DNA of 64,000 nt, from positions 372,001 to 436,000 of the forward strand of contig NZ_JBBAYI010000001.1 in the NCBI RefSeq assembly GCF_037153985.1, in the 5' to 3' direction. The position numbers and the translations under genes are program-made. The number at the start of each line of letters is the position of its first letter. Positions within the stretch are counted from its first letter, which is position 1. The stretch is from Emticicia sp037153985 (GTDB lineage Bacteria; Bacteroidota; Bacteroidia; Cytophagales; Spirosomataceae). The notes beneath the pieces are model-generated. The model saw only the letters and a program-made list of their open reading frames with translations. It was not told where the DNA came from and did not search any database. Below are positions 18,334 through 26,170 of this stretch, one piece after another.

Positions 18334-18864
18334 ATGGCAGTTAAAATCAGATTAGCAAGAAGAGGACGTAAAAAAGCACCATTATATGATATAGTGGTAG
18401 CTGATTCTCGCTCACCACGTGATGGTAAGTTTATTGAAAAATTGGGTCAGTATAATCCTCAATCAACCCCAGCGGGTATCACATTGAAAGATGACAGAGC
18501 TTTATATTGGTTAATGGTTGGTGCAGAACCAACAGATACCACTCGTAAAATTTTGTCAGTAAAAGGCGTACTCTTTAAAAAACATTTACAAGTAGGTGTT
18601 GATAAAGGCGCTATCACTCAGGACGTAGCAGATGCTCGTTTTGAAGCATGGGCAAAAGACAAACAAGACAAACGCGATGCAAGAATTGCTAAACTTACAG
18701 AAGGCAAAGAAACATTGAAAAAAGCTGCTATTGAAGCTGAACGTAAAAAACGTGCTGATATGGAAGCTGCTCAACAAAAAGCCGCTGCTGAGGCAGAAGC
18801 TGCTGCAACTCCTGCTGAAGAAGCTCCAGAAGCTGAAAGCACAGAAGCACCAGCAGAAGCGTAA
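18334..18864 (+). CDS. rpsP: 30S ribosomal protein S16 with C-terminal extension
   Basis: The first 80-90 residues are a standard S16 (VKIRLARRGRKKAPLYDIVVADSRSPRDGKFIEKLG in short segments, DRALYWLMVGAEPTDT). The remaining 90 or so form a charged helix rich in Lys then an Ala/Glu-rich tail, a known feature of Bacteroidota S16. It is first in rpsP-rimM-trmD, but a hairpin after the gene suggests stronger expression of S16 than of the two modification genes. The overlapping 68-residue frame is a shadow. Confidence 0.96.
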   Translation: MAVKIRLARRGRKKAPLYDIVVADSRSPRDGKFIEKLGQYNPQSTPAGITLKDDRALYWLMVGAEPTDTTRKILSVKGVLFKKHLQVGVDKGAITQDVADARFEAWAKDKQDKRDARIAKLTEGKETLKKAAIEAERKKRADMEAAQQKAAAEAEAAATPAEEAPEAESTEAPAEA

Positions 18865-18901
18865 TTCTGACTCGTTATTGAGAATATTGCTCTTAATTGA
18901 A

Positions 18902-18930
18902 AAAAATCCCCGCCCAAAGCGGGGATTTTT
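18902..18930 (+). terminator. Terminator or attenuator between rpsP and rimM
   Basis: A perfect 12-bp stem (AAAAATCCCCGC with GCGGGGATTTTT) and a 5-base loop ending in T's. It could allow partial read-through to rimM-trmD. Confidence 0.8.
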
Positions 18931-18957
18931 ACATTGAAATAAATAAAATATAAGACA

Positions 18958-19512
18958 ATGACTAAAGAGGATTGCTACTTATTAGGAAAAATCACAAAAA
19001 CTCATGGGCTGAAAGGTGAATTAGCTATATGGTTAGATGTAGATTTTCCGGAAGATTATGAAGAATTAGATTCTGTACTTTTAGAAGTAAAAGGAGAGTT
19101 AGTGCCGTATTTTATTGAAGAAATACAAATCAGACCAGGGAAGTCAATTGTTAAGTTTGAAGATATTGATACCATTGAAGACGCAAAAAAAATAGTAAAT
19201 TGTGATATATATCTTCCAGACGATAATTTGCCAGAACTGGAAGAGGATGATCAGTTTTATTATCATGAAATTATTGGCTACGATGTTGTGGATGAAAACA
19301 AAGGAAAACTTGGTAAGGTAAAGGCCGTGTATACATCTGAGATACAAGACCTCATAGCTATGCAGTATGAGAATACAGAAGTACTGATTCCTGTGAGCGA
19401 CGAAATTGTTAAAACAATAGACAGAGATAAAAAAGAACTTTATACGGAACTTCCTGAGGGCTTATTAGAAATATACCTTGATAATAATACACAGGAACCA
19501 GACGATGAGTAA
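18958..19512 (+). CDS. rimM: Ribosome maturation factor RimM
   Basis: A 184-residue factor for 30S head assembly that binds S19. The N-terminal domain starts LLGKITKTHGLKGELAI (about residues 8-24), and the C-terminal PRC-barrel holds FYYHEIIGYDVVDENKGKLG split around residues 99-118. A tail of acidic residues ends the protein. It stands 6 bases before trmD and clearly shares its transcript. Confidence 0.93.
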   Translation: MTKEDCYLLGKITKTHGLKGELAIWLDVDFPEDYEELDSVLLEVKGELVPYFIEEIQIRPGKSIVKFEDIDTIEDAKKIVNCDIYLPDDNLPELEEDDQFYYHEIIGYDVVDENKGKLGKVKAVYTSEIQDLIAMQYENTEVLIPVSDEIVKTIDRDKKELYTELPEGLLEIYLDNNTQEPDDE

Positions 19513-19518
19513 AATACT

Positions 19519-20229
19519 ATGGAATCAGTTAATCAGTCTTTAATAGATAATGGTATTCACATTGATATAATTTCATGTGTTCCTCGATTATTAGATAGCT
19601 ACTTTGACCATTCAATTCTGAAAAGAGCCAAAGATGCAGGGCTTGCTGAGGTCGTCATTCATGACCTGCGAGATTATTCCGAGAACAAACATCGTCAGGT
19701 TGACGACTACGCTTTTGGTGGTGGCGCAGGGATGGTTTTGGGTATTGAACCCATTGCTCGTTGTATTCGTCATTTACAAACCAACCGAGTGTATGATGAA
19801 ATTATCTATATGACCCCCGACGGGGAATTATTTGAGCAAAAGACCGCCAATAGGCTTTCTATGAACAAAAACCTGATAATTCTTTGTGGGCATTATAAAG
19901 GTATTGATGAGCGTGTCAGAACCCATTTTATTACAAAAGAAATTTCCATAGGTGATTACGTACTTTCTGGAGGCGAATTACCAGCGGCAGTCGTATCTGA
20001 TGCTATAATAAGGCTTATTCCGGGGGTATTAAACGACGAAACATCTGCGCTGACAGATTCTTTTCAGGATAACTTACTTGCCCCACCAGTATATACAAGG
20101 CCGGCCGAATTTGAAGGGCTCAAAGTGCCAGATGTATTATTATCGGGTCATGAGAAAAAAATTAACGAATGGCGTTTGGAACAATCTATTAAGCGTACAA
20201 AAGAAAGACGCCCTGACTTACTAAAGTAA
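19519..20229 (+). CDS. trmD: tRNA (guanine(37)-N1)-methyltransferase TrmD
   Basis: A 236-residue SPOUT enzyme that methylates G37 next to the anticodon to prevent frameshifts. The trefoil knot segments LCGHYKGIDERV (about 114-125) and SIGDYVLSGGELPA (about 134-147) are intact, with DDYAFGGGAGMV earlier. The usual last member of rpsP-rimM-trmD-rplS is replaced here by unrelated small genes; rplS is absent from the window. Confidence 0.95.
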   Translation: MESVNQSLIDNGIHIDIISCVPRLLDSYFDHSILKRAKDAGLAEVVIHDLRDYSENKHRQVDDYAFGGGAGMVLGIEPIARCIRHLQTNRVYDEIIYMTPDGELFEQKTANRLSMNKNLIILCGHYKGIDERVRTHFITKEISIGDYVLSGGELPAAVVSDAIIRLIPGVLNDETSALTDSFQDNLLAPPVYTRPAEFEGLKVPDVLLSGHEKKINEWRLEQSIKRTKERRPDLLK

Positions 20230-20369
20230 AACCCTCTACTTGTACACACAACTGAGTAAAATTTTCTACATTATTGGCTATAAAAGTAGCAAAGTTGCTT
20301 TTCAAATATATGGCTTAGTTTTTTTGCAATTATAAGCAAAACTTTAAATCACTTAAATCAATTAAAGCC

Positions 20370-20693
20370 ATGAAAAAGAATCTTTGTTCTTTTATCGCCA
20401 TCTTCTCTTTGGTATTTCTTTCTTATATCGGTGCAGGTGCAGCAACACCAGTTGTAAAAACAGAAGACCCTGCTAAGAACGCAGAAAAAATAGAATCTGC
20501 CGAGGCTAAAGCCATTCTGGCAAGGTTAGAAGAAATTAAAGCAATGGATAAGTCTCAAATGACTTCCAAAGAAAAAAGACAACTACGTAAAGAAGTAAAA
20601 ACGCTTCGTACAAAGATGGCGCAAATCGGAGGAGGAGTGTATATCTCTGCTGGTGCGCTTATAGTTATTTTACTGCTGATTCTTTTATTGTAA
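20370..20693 (+). CDS. Small exported protein with C-terminal membrane helix
   Basis: Function unknown. The 107 residues hold a signal peptide (to about residue 24, GAGAAT), a highly charged helical middle with coiled-coil character (about 30-85) and a terminal hydrophobic helix GGGVYISAGALIVILLLILLL in parts (about 87-107). Similar short genes are common in Bacteroidota. It would be anchored by its C-terminus with the helix in the periplasm. It is separated from the acidic protein gene by 26 bases and may be co-transcribed. Confidence 0.65.
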   Translation: MKKNLCSFIAIFSLVFLSYIGAGAATPVVKTEDPAKNAEKIESAEAKAILARLEEIKAMDKSQMTSKEKRQLRKEVKTLRTKMAQIGGGVYISAGALIVILLLILLL

Positions 20694-20719
20694 TACCAAA
20701 TTACTTTACACGTGTAGTT

Positions 20720-21079
20720 ATGGAAGCTGAACAAAAACCAAAAACGAAACCTGAAGAATCTCAGACAGACTTTCCTGGGTATCCTTTATATCCGTCTTCA
20801 GAAGATATTTATAGTAGAGGGATAAAAGAGGATAATATTAATCCTGATGATACCACACAATTAAAAGACCCTGCTGATATACAGCCAGACGACTGGAATG
20901 AATCAGATTATAATACCCAGCAGACAGGTGATGATTTGGATGTTCCGGGAGCAGACCTTGATGATGATTCAGAAAATATCGGGCTTGAAGATGAAGAAAA
21001 TAATTATTACAGTTTAGGGGGCGACAATCATGAAGACTTAGAAGAAACTAACGATGATTTGGTGTCAGACAAAGACTAA
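20720..21079 (+). CDS. Acidic, probably disordered protein of Bacteroidota
   Basis: A 119-residue protein with about a third Asp or Glu, no hydrophobic segment, and the conserved block TGDDLDVPGADLDD (about residues 74-87) followed by GLEDEENNYYSLGGDNH (about 94-110). I recognise the block as recurring in short Bacteroidota proteins but know no function. A 65-base part of this gene (20900-20964) occurs again, inverted, at 28629-28693 with 63 identities. Confidence 0.7.
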   Translation: MEAEQKPKTKPEESQTDFPGYPLYPSSEDIYSRGIKEDNINPDDTTQLKDPADIQPDDWNESDYNTQQTGDDLDVPGADLDDDSENIGLEDEENNYYSLGGDNHEDLEETNDDLVSDKD

Positions 21080-21124
21080 ACACCTAGTTTCAGTTGCCTT
21101 ACTTAGATTTAAATAGCATAAGCC

Positions 21125-21421
21125 ATGAAAATTATCAATAATATAGTCCTACTTAGCAGTTTTGCTTTAATAGGGCTAGCAGGATGTTCAGGTGAGATTG
21201 TAACTACGCCGCCACCTACTGCGGTGGTAGAAACAATTCCAGCACCTATTACTCCGAGACACGTATGGGTGCCAGGGCATTATGTAGCAAGAGGTGGCAC
21301 ATACGTCTGGCGAAATGGCTACTACACAGTACCACCCAGAGGGAGAAGAGTATGGGTAGAGGGCCATTATCAGAGAACACCCAAAGGATATGTGTATAGG
21401 CGAGGGCATTGGAGAAGATAA
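21125..21421 (+). CDS. YXWGXW-repeat lipoprotein
   Basis: A 98-residue protein with a lipoprotein signal peptide ending LAGC (Cys about residue 21), a Pro/Thr stretch, and two repeats of the WVPGHY / WVEGHY type, ending YRRGHWRR. Such repeats occur in small outer-membrane-associated lipoproteins of unknown function. Very basic C-terminus. It is followed at once by a strong terminator, so the small-gene cluster 20370-21421 probably ends here. Confidence 0.75.
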   Translation: MKIINNIVLLSSFALIGLAGCSGEIVTTPPPTAVVETIPAPITPRHVWVPGHYVARGGTYVWRNGYYTVPPRGRRVWVEGHYQRTPKGYVYRRGHWRR

Positions 21422-21463
21422 AAACCAAAAAAGACCAGAGTTTTCTCTGGTCTTTTTTGGTTT
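21422..21463. terminator. Strong terminator after the lipoprotein gene
   Basis: A perfect 19-bp stem (21422-21440 with 21445-21463), TTTT loop, with A- and T-rich flanks inside the arms. Confidence 0.9.
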
Positions 21464-21585
21464 AAAGTAGTGCTTACATTTATAATGGCTTAAACAAATA
21501 ATACATATATAAAAAATAATATGTATATATAATAAATTTAGTATTATAAGTATAGCCTTTTTTCTGTGTATTAAATCCTAAAACC

Positions 21586-21617
21586 TTTGTTAATCTTTTG
21601 GAAATTCATTAAATTTG
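21586..21617 (+). promoter_or_regulatory. gyrA promoter
   Basis: TTTG at 21586-21589, a 20-bp spacer and TAAATTTG at 21610-21617. The predicted leader is about 75 bases. A supercoiling response cannot be judged from sequence. Confidence 0.7.
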
Positions 21618-21698
21618 TATAACTATTTTTATAAATAGTACAATAATATGTGTAAATAATTATATTAATTCTACCAATTAAAGTAAATTTAAAGGCTA

Positions 21699-24326
21699 AT
21701 GGCTGAGGAAACAGAAAATCTAATCCCAGAATCTTCTAACAACGGTACAATTATTCCAATTAACATCGAGGACGAAATGCGTGGAGCATACATTGATTAC
21801 TCAATGTCTGTTATTATTTCACGTGCTTTACCCGATGTTCGGGATGGTTTGAAGCCCGTTCATCGTCGTGTGTTGTATGGTATGGCAGAGTTGGGCGTGT
21901 ATCACAATCGACCTTATAAGAAATCAGCACGTATAGTAGGAGAGGTGCTAGGTAAATATCACCCACATGGCGACGCATCTGTTTATGACACAATGGTTCG
22001 TATGGCTCAGGACTGGTCGTTAAGATATACCTTAGTAGACGGGCAAGGTAACTACGGGTCTATTGACGGTGATTCTCCGGCTGCTATGCGTTATACCGAG
22101 GCACGTCTCAAACGTATTGCTGAAGAATTACTATCTGACATTAATAAAGAAACTGTTGATTTCCAGCCTAACTTTGATGACTCCCTTGAAGAACCATCTG
22201 TATTGCCTGGGAAAATCCCTAATTTGCTATTGAATGGTTCGGCAGGTATTGCAGTTGGTATGGCTACTAATATGGCTCCACATAACCTTTCAGAGGTAGT
22301 GGATGGAATTGTAGCCTATATTGACAATAACGAAATTACTATTGAAGAACTTATGCAGTATATTAAAGCTCCTGATTTTCCGACAGGCGCAGTTATATAC
22401 GGCTATAGTGGCGTGAAGTCTGCTTTTGAAACCGGTAGAGGACGTATTGTTTTACGTTCGGTTGCTAATTTTGAAGTATCGAAAACCGGCAAAGACCAGA
22501 TTGTAGTAACCGAAATTCCATACATGGTTAACAAAGCCATGATGATTGAGAAAACGGCTCAGCTCATTAATGAGAAAAAAATAGAGGGCATTTCAGATAT
22601 TCGTGATGAGTCAGATAAAGACGGTATTCGTGTAGTATATGATTTACGTAAAGATGCCGTACCTAACGTAGTACTCAATAACCTTTACAAATATACACAG
22701 CTACAATCCTCGTTCAGTATCAACAACGTAGCATTGGTGAAAGGTCGTCCGGTGACTTTGAACCTAAAAGATATGATACGCTATTATGTTGATCATCGCT
22801 TGGAAATTATCACAAGACGTACGATATATGATTTAAAAGAAGCTGAGAAAAGGGCTCATATCCTGACAGGTCTTTTAATTGCCTTAGATTATATTGATGC
22901 TGTTATTACCCTTATTCGCAGGTCGAGAGATGCAGATGAAGCAAAAGCAGCTTTAATGCAGGGAGATTTCATGACAGCCAAAGAAAAAGAAGAATTCCTT
23001 ACGGTAGGGCTAAAACGTTTGCAGATAGTTGATACACTCAGTACGCAAGCAGTAGCAGAGGGAAGCATTTTAAGCGAGTTACAAGCCAAGGCCATTCTGG
23101 ATATGCGCTTACAGCGTTTAGTTGGCCTTGAAAGAGACAAAATAAATGCAGAATTTGAAGACCTTAGAACGCTTATTGATGACTTGCGTGATATTCTTTC
23201 TTCTGAAGAAAGAAAACGTACAATTATTAAAGATGAGCTAGCTGAATTAAAAGCACGCTATGGTGATGCCAGACGTTCTAAAATTGAAATGGCTGCCGGT
23301 GAATTCAGTATAGAAGATATGATTCCTGACGATGAAATGTTAGTAACTATTTCTCATCAAGGCTATATCAAACGTACTCCATTGCAAGAATACCGTACAC
23401 AAGGTAGAGGTGGTACTGGTTCGAGAGGAGTAAAAACAAAAGATGAAGATTACACAGAACACCTGTTTGCAGCTACCAATCATAACTATCTTCTTTTCTT
23501 TACAAAGAAAGGGAAGTTATATTGGCTAAGGGTTTTTGAAGTGCCAGAAGGTGCAAAAACTTCAAAAGGTCGTGCAATTCAGAACCTGATAAATATTGAA
23601 TCGGACGACAAAGTTCAGGCAGTACTGAATGTTACTACACTTACAGACGAAGACTATATTAATAATAACTATATAGTTATGTGTACAGAAGAAGGTACTG
23701 TTAAAAAGACATTACTTGAAGCATATTCACGTCCACGTCAGGGAGGTATCATAGCCATTAATATCAACGAAGGTGATAATTTATTAGATGTTGCCCTTAC
23801 CAATGGTAATAATAACATTGTGATAGCTGCCAAAAATGGTAAAGTAGTACGTTTTCACGAGTCAGGAACACGGCCTATGGGGCGTACAGCCACAGGTGTA
23901 AGAGGCATTAGCCTTGAAGATGGCGACCGCGTAATAGGCATGGTTTGTGTTTCCAGAGCAGATACACAGCTTTTGGTTGTGTCTGAAAAAGGCTATGGTA
24001 AACGTTCAGATATTGAAGATTACCGTATTACTTCGCGTGGAGCCAAAGGTGTTAAAACACTTAATATAACAGATAAAACCGGTACTTTGGTTGCAATCAA
24101 GGAAGTTACAGATGATGATGACCTGATGATAATTACCAAAAACGGAATTGCTATTCGTATTAAAGTTTCTGACCTCAGAGTAATGGGGCGTAATACGCAA
24201 GGGGTAAGATTAATCCGCTTAAATGAAACAGACGATATTGCTTCAGTTACCCGAATCATACGTGAAGATGAAGAAGAAGAAGCATCTGAAACAGGAGGGG
24301 ACGTAGTAGCCTCGGAAGAGAATTAA
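21699..24326 (+). CDS. gyrA: DNA gyrase subunit A
   Basis: An 875-residue type II topoisomerase subunit that cuts and rejoins DNA. The catalytic Tyr is in MRYTEARL (Tyr132), the winged-helix part reads HPHGDASVYDTMVRMAQ, and the C-terminal beta-pinwheel has a GyrA-box-like segment (QGRGGTGSRG, about residues 567-576), which argues for gyrase rather than ParC. The quinolone pocket has Ala93 where E. coli has Ser83, with the acidic Asp97 kept. Upstream promoter and downstream hairpin suggest a single-gene transcript. Confidence 0.95.
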   Translation: MAEETENLIPESSNNGTIIPINIEDEMRGAYIDYSMSVIISRALPDVRDGLKPVHRRVLYGMAELGVYHNRPYKKSARIVGEVLGKYHPHGDASVYDTMVRMAQDWSLRYTLVDGQGNYGSIDGDSPAAMRYTEARLKRIAEELLSDINKETVDFQPNFDDSLEEPSVLPGKIPNLLLNGSAGIAVGMATNMAPHNLSEVVDGIVAYIDNNEITIEELMQYIKAPDFPTGAVIYGYSGVKSAFETGRGRIVLRSVANFEVSKTGKDQIVVTEIPYMVNKAMMIEKTAQLINEKKIEGISDIRDESDKDGIRVVYDLRKDAVPNVVLNNLYKYTQLQSSFSINNVALVKGRPVTLNLKDMIRYYVDHRLEIITRRTIYDLKEAEKRAHILTGLLIALDYIDAVITLIRRSRDADEAKAALMQGDFMTAKEKEEFLTVGLKRLQIVDTLSTQAVAEGSILSELQAKAILDMRLQRLVGLERDKINAEFEDLRTLIDDLRDILSSEERKRTIIKDELAELKARYGDARRSKIEMAAGEFSIEDMIPDDEMLVTISHQGYIKRTPLQEYRTQGRGGTGSRGVKTKDEDYTEHLFAATNHNYLLFFTKKGKLYWLRVFEVPEGAKTSKGRAIQNLINIESDDKVQAVLNVTTLTDEDYINNNYIVMCTEEGTVKKTLLEAYSRPRQGGIIAININEGDNLLDVALTNGNNNIVIAAKNGKVVRFHESGTRPMGRTATGVRGISLEDGDRVIGMVCVSRADTQLLVVSEKGYGKRSDIEDYRITSRGAKGVKTLNITDKTGTLVAIKEVTDDDDLMIITKNGIAIRIKVSDLRVMGRNTQGVRLIRLNETDDIASVTRIIREDEEEEASETGGDVVASEEN

Positions 24327-24376
24327 GTCTCAATAGAGTAGGGGGGACGTCGACTTTTTATGTTAATACTTTGTTA

Positions 24377-24407
24377 ATTTCCCGAAAATTTATATTTTTC
24401 GGGAAAT
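24377..24407 (+). terminator. gyrA terminator-like hairpin
   Basis: A 12-bp perfect stem (ATTTCCCGAAAA with TTTTCGGGAAAT) and a 7-base loop, 50 bases after the stop. There is no long T run. Confidence 0.65.
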
Positions 24408-24458
24408 AATAATGTCTAACCCTAAACGTTTAACATTTTTAAAAAAATCAACTAAAAC

Positions 24459-25571
24459 ATGAAAAAAACAATTTTTTTGTCTGTCTTATCTATGTTTTCG
24501 GCAGGCGTATTTGCGCAATCAGCACTTGACTCACAGGTTAGAGACGCACAATGTAAATCAGCTGCTGATGAAATAGCAAAAGGTGAAAAAGCAAGCCAGG
24601 ATGCTAAAAAAGGTGCAAAATCATCTACTTGGGTAAAGTTGGCAACTGCCTATGAAGATATGGCCGTAAATTGTGGCAAAGATTCAATGGCATCAGAAAA
24701 AGCGTATAATTCATATAAGAAAGCACTTGAAGTTGAAGCTGGAGGAAAAGGAGCTAAAGATATTGAAACTGCTTTAAAGAGTCAGAAGCTTTATTCTATC
24801 TTAATGCAACAAGGTGCAGGATATTACAATTCAAAGAATTTCCCCAATGCACTTAAATTATTCAAGTTAGCTTCTGAAACAAGCCCTAAAGATACCATTG
24901 CAACGCTTTATGCAGGTATTGTGGCTCAGTTAGCTAAAGATAATGAATCTGCAAAACTATACTTTAACAAATTTATTGACGAGGGAGGTAAAGACCCAGC
25001 AGTATTTTACAGCTTGTCAGAAATATACAAATCAGAAAAAGACCATAATAAAGCAGTAGAAGTTTTAAGAAAAGGTATTACAGCCAACCCGGGTGATAAA
25101 GATTTGAAAGGCTCATTAGTAAATGTTCAGCTATCAAGCGGTAACTCTCAGGAGGCAGTAAATGAACTTAAGAAGCTGATTGAAACAGACCCGAATAATA
25201 TCAACAATTTGCTTAATCTGGCTATTTTGTTGCAGAATGATAACAATACTAAAGAGGAAGCACTTGTATATTATAAAAAAGTTCTGGCAATTGACCCATC
25301 AAACTATGATTGTAATTTTAACTTAGGTGTATATTATTTCAATCAAGCGGTAGAAATTAAGAAAGAGGTTGACAAAATGGATATGAAAGAGTATCAAAAG
25401 AATGGTAAAGCAGTAGAAGATAAAGCATGTGCTAAATTTGCAGAAGCTAAGCCACATTTCGATACTTGTAAAGCAACCAGAGAAAAAGAAGGAAAACCAC
25501 AAGAGCAAGACCTTATGGATAACCTTACTAGCTTGACCTCGGTACTCGAGCAATGTGCAAAGCGTAAATAA
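24459..25571 (+). CDS. Exported TPR protein
   Basis: A 370-residue protein with a signal peptide (to about residue 20, GVFAQ) and about six TPR-like helical pairs between residues 100 and 310, e.g. PGDKDLKGSLVNVQLSSG and PNNINNLLNLAILLQ. Paired Cys occur near both ends. A scaffold role in the periplasm or outer membrane is likely; the partner is unknown. This is the last of the rightward block before the orientation switch. Confidence 0.8.
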   Translation: MKKTIFLSVLSMFSAGVFAQSALDSQVRDAQCKSAADEIAKGEKASQDAKKGAKSSTWVKLATAYEDMAVNCGKDSMASEKAYNSYKKALEVEAGGKGAKDIETALKSQKLYSILMQQGAGYYNSKNFPNALKLFKLASETSPKDTIATLYAGIVAQLAKDNESAKLYFNKFIDEGGKDPAVFYSLSEIYKSEKDHNKAVEVLRKGITANPGDKDLKGSLVNVQLSSGNSQEAVNELKKLIETDPNNINNLLNLAILLQNDNNTKEEALVYYKKVLAIDPSNYDCNFNLGVYYFNQAVEIKKEVDKMDMKEYQKNGKAVEDKACAKFAEAKPHFDTCKATREKEGKPQEQDLMDNLTSLTSVLEQCAKRK

Positions 25572-25592
25572 AAAATATTTAACTTTAGTAGT

Positions 25593-25637
25593 AATAATAA
25601 AAAAACTCTGAGAGCAATCTCAGAGTTTTTTTATTAT
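25593..25637. terminator. Bidirectional terminator after TPR gene
   Basis: A stem with core AAAAACTCTGAG / CTCAGAGTTTTT (25601-25612, 25619-25630), extended by AATAATAA / TTATTAT-like flanks. It separates the rightward and leftward gene blocks. Confidence 0.85.
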
Positions 25638-25683
25638 CTAAAGCATACGAATTAGCTATTGATGGGAGTAAATAGAAAATTCT

Positions 25684-25711
25684 ATTTAACATAATATAAA
25701 TTATATAACTT
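25684..25711 (-). promoter_or_regulatory. dif: Candidate dif (XerC/XerD recombination) site
   Basis: Read on the minus strand the right arm is TTATGTTAAAT, identical to the 11-base XerD arm of E. coli dif; the central hexamer is TTTATA and the left arm AAGTTATATAA keeps only the ATAA end next to the centre. The site lies between a block of rightward and a block of leftward genes, as expected for a terminus. An 11-base AT-rich match can arise by chance, and hand-counted skew does not clearly support it. Confidence 0.45.
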
Positions 25712-25754
25712 AAATATTTGTCTGTTATAACTGTATAATATGTGGAAAATGAAA

Positions 25755-25770
25755 AAATCCACGTGGAACA
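25755..25770. promoter_or_regulatory. parS-like palindrome
   Basis: AAATCCACGTGGAACA agrees at 13 of 16 bases with the parS-type palindrome TGTTCCACGTGGAACA, keeping the full core CCACGTGG. It lies 32 bases past the end of the RHH gene. TGTTGA motifs follow at 25773 and 25784 and their inverse at 25795, which could be further centromere elements. Confidence 0.45.
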
Positions 25771-25801
25771 TTTGTTGATAATATGTTGAATTAATCAACA
25801 G

Positions 25802-26128
25802 TTAGTTTAAAAATGCTTTTAATGTTTTTGGTTTACGACCTACTTTTTTACGCATTTTAACTTTCTCAGGCCGTTCTTTTATTTTTTTATCTTCAAAAAA
25901 TACATTCAGTGCCTCTATAATAATATCTTTTTGTGACATTCCTTCCCAGTAGCCATAATCTTTCATTGTTTCAACAAGCTCATTCGGGCAATCAAATGTA
26001 ACTTTAGTAGATGGGCCACTTTCTTGATATGCTGCAATAGTTGGTTGAGTTGTTGCAGCACCAGACTGTTCCGCGCTTTTGTTAGTTGGAACCAGACTTT
26101 CAAAGGTGAAATTTTTATTCTTTGCCAT
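25802..26128 (-). CDS. Ribbon-helix-helix DNA-binding protein, likely partition partner of ParA
   Basis: A 108-residue basic protein. The N-terminal half is flexible (Ser/Thr/Ala rich). The middle TKVTFDCPNELVETMKDYGYWEGMSQKDIIIEALNVFF, read in parts at residues 41-78, fits a RHH fold: a short strand followed by two helices. The tail is Lys/Arg rich. Small RHH proteins after parA (ParG, omega type) bind centromere repeats and repress their own operon. It is 42 bases downstream of parA on the same strand, so this is a two-gene parA-RHH operon. Confidence 0.65.
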   Translation of the reverse strand: MAKNKNFTFESLVPTNKSAEQSGAATTQPTIAAYQESGPSTKVTFDCPNELVETMKDYGYWEGMSQKDIIIEALNVFFEDKKIKERPEKVKMRKKVGRKPKTLKAFLN

Positions 26129-26170
26129 TTTTTTAGAAAATTTTTAATTCAGAGCTTTCTCAGTAATAGT

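Noticed and set aside
25741..25800. Possible oriC from DnaA-box-like words (TGTGGAAAA, TGTTGATAA)
   Set aside because: Only imperfect boxes, and neighbouring genes converge on this point rather than diverge, which argues for a terminus if anything.
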